Shown piece by piece: positions 7,118 through 10,169 of a stretch of DNA of 10,169 nt. The position numbers were made by a program, and so were the translations under genes. This DNA comes from an uncultured Eubacteriales bacterium (GTDB lineage: Bacteria; Bacillota; Clostridia; Oscillospirales; Oscillospiraceae), in contig CAKTJM010000065.1 of assembly GCA_934567745.1 (NCBI GenBank), forward strand, positions 1 through 10,169, in the 5' to 3' direction. The notes under the pieces were generated by a model. The model was not told the origin of the DNA. It worked only from the letters and a program-made list of their open reading frames with translations, and did not search any database. The first letter of the stretch is position 1; every line of letters begins with the position of its first letter.

Positions 7118-8260
7118 TCACAGCGTCAGGGGCTGGATCTCGTAGCGGTTGTTGCGGGCGATCTCGTCGAGCCGGATCTCGTCCGTCACGGACGAGAGGA
7201 GGTTGTAGGCCGTGCCCTTGTGCTTGGCGCGGCCGGTCCGGCCGATCCGGTGGACGTAGTATTCCCCCTCCTCGGGGATGTCATAATTGATGACCGCATC
7301 GACGTCGTCGATGTCCAGCCCGCGCGCGGCCACGTCGGTGGCGACGAGGACGCGGATCTCGCCCGCGCGGAAGCGGCCGAGCACCTGCTCGCGGACCTTC
7401 TGCCCGAGGTCGCCGTGGATGCACTGGGCGGCGACGCCCTTCATCCCCAGCAGACCGGTGATGCGGTCGGTGGTGTTCTTGGTGTTGCAGAAGACGATGA
7501 CGCGGTCCAGCTCCGGCCGGGCCAGGAGCTTCGCCAGCAGATCGACCTTGCCGCCCATGGAGACCTTGATGCGGTACTGGGCGATGTCGGGCCTGTCCTC
7601 CTCGATGGGGCGGACGACGATCTCGACGGGGTCGCGCTGGTAGAGCCAGGAGATGTCCATGACCTCCCGGGAGATGGTGGCGGAGAACATCCCCATGTTG
7701 CGCCGGTGGGGCAGCTGCTTGAGGATGTGGGTGACGTCCTTGATGAAGCCCATGTCGAGCATCCGGTCGGCCTCGTCGAGGACGACGGTCTCGACCTTGC
7801 CGAGCCGGACGGTGCGGCGCTTCATGTGGTCCATGAGACGGCCGGGGGTGGCGACGACGATCTGGGGCCGCTTCTTCAGGGCGTTGATCTGCCGGTCGAT
7901 GGGCTGGCCGCCGTAGAGACAGACGGTGCGGATGCCGGGCAGGAAGGCGCACAGCTCGCGCAGCTCGCCCTGGATCTGGAGCGCCAGCTCCCGCGTGGGG
8001 GCCAGGACGAGACCGGTGACGTCGGTCCCCTCCGGATCGGTATGTTCGAGCATGGGGATGCCGAAGGCGAAGGTCTTGCCGGAGCCGGTGGGGGCCTTGG
8101 CGATGACGTCCTTCCACGCCAGGAAGCAGGGGATGGCCCCGGCCTGGACGGGGGTGGCGAGGGAGAAGCCCTTCTGGTCGAGGGCACGCAGGATGCCCTC
8201 GGACAGCCCCATGCTGGCGTAGTGCTGATCGAGTTCGACTGAGATACCGTTGATTTCCAT
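7118..8260 (-). CDS. DEAD-box ATP-dependent RNA helicase, 380 aa
   Basis: This is an ATP-driven RNA-unwinding protein, likely in ribosome assembly or mRNA turnover. All core motifs are present in order: Q-motif with Gln39, Walker A APTGSGKT (56-63), PTREL (88-92), TPGR (138-141), DEAD (162-165), SAT (193-195), ARGLD (312-316) and HRIGRTGR (337-344). It stops soon after the second RecA domain at 380 residues. It therefore lacks the basic tail or RNA-binding domain of CshA, DeaD or DbpA, so RNA choice may depend on partners. AAGGA lies eight bases before the ATG. It leads a minus-strand unit with the DUF2156 and GNAT genes and diverges from the Rrf2-suf unit. Family call is certain; paralogue identity is not. 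Confidence 0.97.
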   Translation of the reverse strand: MEINGISVELDQHYASMGLSEGILRALDQKGFSLATPVQAGAIPCFLAWKDVIAKAPTGSGKTFAFGIPMLEHTDPEGTDVTGLVLAPTRELALQIQGELRELCAFLPGIRTVCLYGGQPIDRQINALKKRPQIVVATPGRLMDHMKRRTVRLGKVETVVLDEADRMLDMGFIKDVTHILKQLPHRRNMGMFSATISREVMDISWLYQRDPVEIVVRPIEEDRPDIAQYRIKVSMGGKVDLLAKLLARPELDRVIVFCNTKNTTDRITGLLGMKGVAAQCIHGDLGQKVREQVLGRFRAGEIRVLVATDVAARGLDIDDVDAVINYDIPEEGEYYVHRIGRTGRAKHKGTAYNLLSSVTDEIRLDEIARNNRYEIQPLTL

Positions 8261-8276
8261 AACTTCGTTCCTTGGT

Positions 8277-8290
8277 TGGCAGTGCTGCCA
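8277..8290 (-). other. Short inverted repeat in the helicase leader
   Basis: TGGCAG and CTGCCA flank two bases, so RNA would form a 5-bp hairpin with a GTGC loop. It lies within the predicted leader of about 45 bases (start near 8305), a few bases upstream of the AAGGA ribosome site. It could be a small operator or a structure that tunes translation. Confidence 0.3.
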
Positions 8291-8311
8291 TATTTTCTTA
8301 TTATCTGGGTT

Positions 8312-8340
8312 ATCATATCACAACAGCGCCACAGATGCAA
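8312..8340 (-). promoter_or_regulatory. Promoter of the helicase-DUF2156-GNAT unit
   Basis: On the minus strand, TTGCAT (8340 to 8335) and TATGAT (8317 to 8312) are separated by exactly 17 bases. TG one base before the -10 makes it an extended -10 box. Predicted start is near 8305, about 45 bases before the helicase ATG. Confidence 0.75.
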
Positions 8341-8346
8341 GGCACG

Positions 8347-8416
8347 TGTCCGAAAAAGGACAGGGGGCGGGGCACTGTCGGGCGTCGGGGCTTTTGGCGG
8401 AGCCCCCAAACGCCCC
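8347..8416. other. Untranslated spacer between divergent promoters: hairpins and a G-run cluster
   Basis: No gene is seen between the two divergent promoters. The spacer holds TGTCC/GGACA (8347-8351 with 8358-8362). It also holds four G-runs on the plus strand (8363-8367, 8369-8372, 8380-8382, 8387-8390) with loops of 1, 7 and 4 bases, fitting the simple G-quadruplex pattern. An imperfect 11-bp inverted repeat, GGGGCTTTTGG with CCAAACGCCCC (8387-8397 with 8406-8416, one mismatch), overlaps the last run. It could insulate the two promoters. Confidence 0.4.
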
Positions 8417-8421
8417 ACTCC

Positions 8422-8446
8422 ATCTCCTACAAAAAAAGTAGGATAT
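8422..8446 (+). promoter_or_regulatory. Upstream Rrf2/IscR-type operator candidate
   Basis: TCCTAC (8425-8430), seven A, GTAGGA (8438-8443) is a perfect inverted repeat, with AT and AT as matching outer bases. The 25-bp span and A-rich centre resemble IscR type 1 sites of gamma-proteobacteria in size and layout. It shares the CCTA-N9-TAGG core with the site at 8457-8475, centred 32 bp away. A T-rich tract follows, so weak terminator activity is an alternative. Confidence 0.55.
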
Positions 8447-8456
8447 TTTTCGACAT

Positions 8457-8475
8457 CCCTATTGACATAGTAGGG
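8457..8475 (+). promoter_or_regulatory. Promoter-overlapping Rrf2/IscR-type operator candidate
   Basis: CCCTA (8457-8461), nine bases, TAGGG (8471-8475) is an inverted repeat that surrounds the -35 box TTGACA (8462-8467). A protein bound here would block RNA polymerase, the classic arrangement for autorepression. The half-sites and spacing match the upstream repeat at 8422-8446. Confidence 0.6.
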
Positions 8476-8490
8476 AAGTGAAGTTATAAT
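8462..8490 (+). promoter_or_regulatory. Consensus sigma-A promoter of the Rrf2-sufCB unit
   Basis: TTGACA (8462-8467), 17 bases, TATAAT (8485-8490): both boxes are perfect and spacing is ideal. The predicted start is near 8497, giving a 40-base leader with a small hairpin (8501-8520) just before the ribosome site. A promoter this strong usually needs a repressor, in keeping with the overlapping operator. Confidence 0.92.
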
Positions 8491-8536
8491 CACATCGAAA
8501 CGGTAGGAATTGACCCACCGGGAAAGGACCGCCGCC

Positions 8537-8977
8537 ATGATGATCACCTCAAAGGGCCGCTATGCCCTGCGCGCCATGCTGGACCTGGCCGAGCGGCCGC
8601 GGGACGGCTTCGTCCGGCTCAGCGACATCGCCGCCCGTCAGCACATCTCGCGCAAGTACCTCGAGCGCATCATGCCGGACCTCGCCCGGCACGGGCTGCT
8701 CGAGAGCGCCCTGGGCAAGTCCGGCGGCTATCGCCTGACCCGCCCGCCCGGCGCGTACCGCGTCGGCGAGGTCCTGCGGGCCGCCGAGGGGGCGCTCGCC
8801 CCCGTCGCCTGCCTCACCGCAGACGGGCACAAATGCGAGACGGCCGCCGACTGCTGCACCTACCCCTTCTGGGAGGGGCTGGAGCACCAGATCGACGCCT
8901 ATGTGGACAGCTACACGCTCCAGGACCTGCTCGCGGGCCGGGGCACCTGCCACCGCTGCACGGGCAGCGGGGGCTGA
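8537..8977 (+). CDS. Rrf2-family (IscR-like) Fe-S-sensing transcription regulator
   Basis: The 146-residue protein is a dimeric winged-helix regulator of the Rrf2 family, likely sensing Fe-S cluster status and repressing its own unit. The N-terminus MITSKGRYALRAMLDLAE is diagnostic. The DNA-binding part includes LSDIAARQHISRKYLERIM (28-46), and GKSGGYRL (60-67) forms the wing. Cysteines 92, 100, 106 and 107 lie where IscR has its three [2Fe-2S] ligands, although spacing (x7, x5) differs from E. coli IscR (x5, x5). An extra CHRC pair (138-141) sits at the tail. The ATG at 8537 is preferred over ATG 8540 and an upstream TTG because GGAAAGGA lies eight bases before it. It leads sufC by 35 bases. 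CymR or another Rrf2 role is less likely given the suf context. Confidence 0.92.
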   Translation: MMITSKGRYALRAMLDLAERPRDGFVRLSDIAARQHISRKYLERIMPDLARHGLLESALGKSGGYRLTRPPGAYRVGEVLRAAEGALAPVACLTADGHKCETAADCCTYPFWEGLEHQIDAYVDSYTLQDLLAGRGTCHRCTGSGG

Positions 8978-9012
8978 TACGATCACGATCACGACGTCTG
9001 GAGGACGATACT

Positions 9013-9771
9013 ATGAAACAGAAACACGAAGCACTGCTGACGATCGAGGGCCTGCACGTCTCCGCCGGGGAGACCGAGATCCTCCACGGCGTGGACCTGA
9101 CCATCGGCGCGGACGAGACCCATGTCCTCATGGGCCCGAACGGCACCGGCAAGTCCACCCTCGGCTACGCCGTCACCGGGAACCCGGCCTACACCGTCAC
9201 GGCGGGACGGATCCTGTTCGACGGCGAGGACATCACCGCCCTGCCGGTGGACGAGCGCGCGCGGCGCGGGCTCTTCCTCTCCTTCCAGAACCCCATCGAG
9301 GTCCCCGGCGTGACCCTCTCCGCCTTCATCCGCAGCGCGCTGGAGCAGAAGACCGGCAAGCGCCTGCGCCTGTGGGAGTACAAGAAGAAGCTGCGCGCGA
9401 CGATGCAGCTGCTGGACATGGACGAGAGCTATGCCGAGCGCGACCTGAACGTCGGCTTCTCCGGCGGCGAGAAGAAGAAGGCCGAGATCCTGCAGATGCT
9501 CATGCTCGAGCCGAAGCTCGCCATCCTGGACGAGACGGACTCCGGCCTGGACGTGGACGCGGTGCGGACCGTCTCCCAGGGCGTGCAGCTCTTCCGCGAG
9601 CAGGGGCACGGCTCCCTGCTCATCATCACCCACAGCACCAGGATCCTGGAGGCCCTGCATGTGGACGAGACCCACGTCATGGAGAACGGCGTGGTCGCGC
9701 GCAGCGGCGACGCCTCCCTGGTGGACGAGATCAACACCAACGGCTTCCGGGCCGTGGACGAGACGGCGTGA
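9013..9771 (+). CDS. sufC: Fe-S cluster assembly ATPase SufC
   Basis: SufC is the cytosolic ABC-type ATPase of the SUF scaffold; ATP-driven dimerisation reshapes bound SufB during cluster assembly. The 252-residue product has normal length. It shows Walker A GPNGTGKST (41-49), Q-loop Gln92 inside the SufC-typical SFQNPIEVPGV (90-100), signature FSGGEKKKAEI (149-159), Walker B LAILDETDSGLD (169-180) and switch His207 in ITHSTRIL. Many SufC proteins read ITHYQR here; the change is outside the catalytic His and seems usual for clostridial forms. The ATG follows GGAGGA by seven bases; a longer upstream frame overlaps the regulator and lacks family features. sufB starts 15 bases after the stop, so the pair is co-transcribed with the Rrf2 gene. 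Confidence 0.97.
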   Translation: MKQKHEALLTIEGLHVSAGETEILHGVDLTIGADETHVLMGPNGTGKSTLGYAVTGNPAYTVTAGRILFDGEDITALPVDERARRGLFLSFQNPIEVPGVTLSAFIRSALEQKTGKRLRLWEYKKKLRATMQLLDMDESYAERDLNVGFSGGEKKKAEILQMLMLEPKLAILDETDSGLDVDAVRTVSQGVQLFREQGHGSLLIITHSTRILEALHVDETHVMENGVVARSGDASLVDEINTNGFRAVDETA

Positions 9772-9786
9772 GGACGGTGATACCGA

Positions 9787-10169
9787 ATGCGTGAGAAGAC
9801 ATACGTCGCCGACGTGGACCGCAGCATCTATGACATCCGCGACGAGGAGCACGACGCCTACCGCATGGAGGCGGGCCTGACCCCCGCCATCGTCGAGAAG
9901 CTCTCCAAGGAGAAGGGCGACCCCGCCTGGATGCAGCAGTTCCGGCTGGAAGCGTTACAGATCTATAACGAGACGCCCGTCCCCTCCTGGGGCCCGTCGC
10001 TCGAGGGGCTGGACATCGACCACATCGCGACCTACGTCCGGCCGAACACGGGCATGAAGAACGACTGGAAGGACGTCCCGCAGGACATCAAGGACACCTT
10101 CGACCGGCTGGGCATCCCCCAGGCCGAGCGGAAGTCCCTCGCGGGCGTCGGGGCGCAGTACGACTCCGA
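9787..10169 (+). CDS. sufB: Fe-S cluster scaffold protein SufB, 5' part only
   Basis: SufB is the scaffold on which the SUF pathway builds Fe-S clusters, in complex with SufC. The first 127 codons are present and the gene runs off the right edge; relatives are about 465-475 residues. Recognisable SufB features are KTYVADVDRSIYDI (4-17), KGDPAWMQQFRLEAL (38-52), PSWGP, and the strongly conserved IPQAERKSLAGVGAQYDS at the window edge. The ATG is preceded five bases away by GGTGAT, which pairs with the 3' part of the anti-Shine-Dalgarno, plus GAGG overlapping the sufC stop. Gene order sufC-sufB matches the compact SUF systems of clostridia and archaea; whether sufD, sufS or sufU follow is beyond the window. 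Confidence 0.97.
   Translation, partial: MREKTYVADVDRSIYDIRDEEHDAYRMEAGLTPAIVEKLSKEKGDPAWMQQFRLEALQIYNETPVPSWGPSLEGLDIDHIATYVRPNTGMKNDWKDVPQDIKDTFDRLGIPQAERKSLAGVGAQYDS

Noticed and set aside
5050..7290. Plus-strand open frame of 746 codons opposite the GNAT and DUF2156 genes
   Set aside because: It covers two recognisable minus-strand families, has repetitive Arg/Gly/Ala/Leu-rich translation, and begins inside the antisense RNA region without a ribosome site.
8979..8996. Short tandem repeat of ACGATC in the Rrf2-sufC gap
   Set aside because: Only two exact copies and a partial third; too short to support a regulatory or mobile element.

Overview
The window looks like chromosomal DNA of a high-GC Clostridia/Bacillota bacterium, probably near Oscillospiraceae. 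The evidence is strong AAGGAGG-type ribosome binding sites, a CIRCE/HrcA-type heat-shock operator, consensus sigma-A promoters, an Rrf2-sufC-sufB locus, and a tiny holin-like type I toxin of a Gram-positive family. The taxonomic placement is inference. GC is high throughout the genes; the intergenic promoter stretches are visibly AT-richer.

Layout. (1) 1-1133, minus: a PLP-dependent class I/II aminotransferase, cut at the left edge, with its own promoter. (2) 1134-1558: a divergent intergenic region holding a strongly structured, nested inverted-repeat element (1221-1375) and a near-perfect CIRCE operator (1388-1414). (3) 1559-4687, plus: a heat-shock pair, a small Hsp20 chaperone followed by the disaggregase ClpB, separated by a hairpin with a short T-run (possible attenuator) and closed by a strong intrinsic terminator. 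(4) 4688-5184: a region without long ORFs that appears to hold a complete type I toxin-antitoxin locus: an extended -10 promoter, a leader with competing hairpins around the ribosome binding site, a 29-residue Hol-Tox-like membrane peptide (4934-5023), a 13-bp terminator, and a convergent consensus promoter (TTGACA-N17-TATACT) driving a predicted ~95-nt antisense RNA with its own terminator. (5) 8260-5185, minus: a three-gene unit of DEAD-box RNA helicase, DUF2156/LPG-synthase-C-like protein and GNAT acetyltransferase, from an extended -10 promoter at 8312-8340. (6) 8537-10169, plus: an Rrf2-family (IscR-like) regulator, sufC and the start of sufB, transcribed from a consensus promoter overlapped by two similar inverted repeats that look like tandem autoregulatory operators.

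How the parts work together. Hsp20 holds unfolding proteins and ClpB extracts them from aggregates; the CIRCE site suggests HrcA controls both. The Rrf2 protein has cysteines suited to an Fe-S cluster and would adjust sufCB expression to Fe-S demand. The toxin locus is the least ordinary item: its coding sequence is too short for routine gene callers, and all expected control elements can be read from the DNA. No transposase, CRISPR array, tRNA or rRNA was seen.
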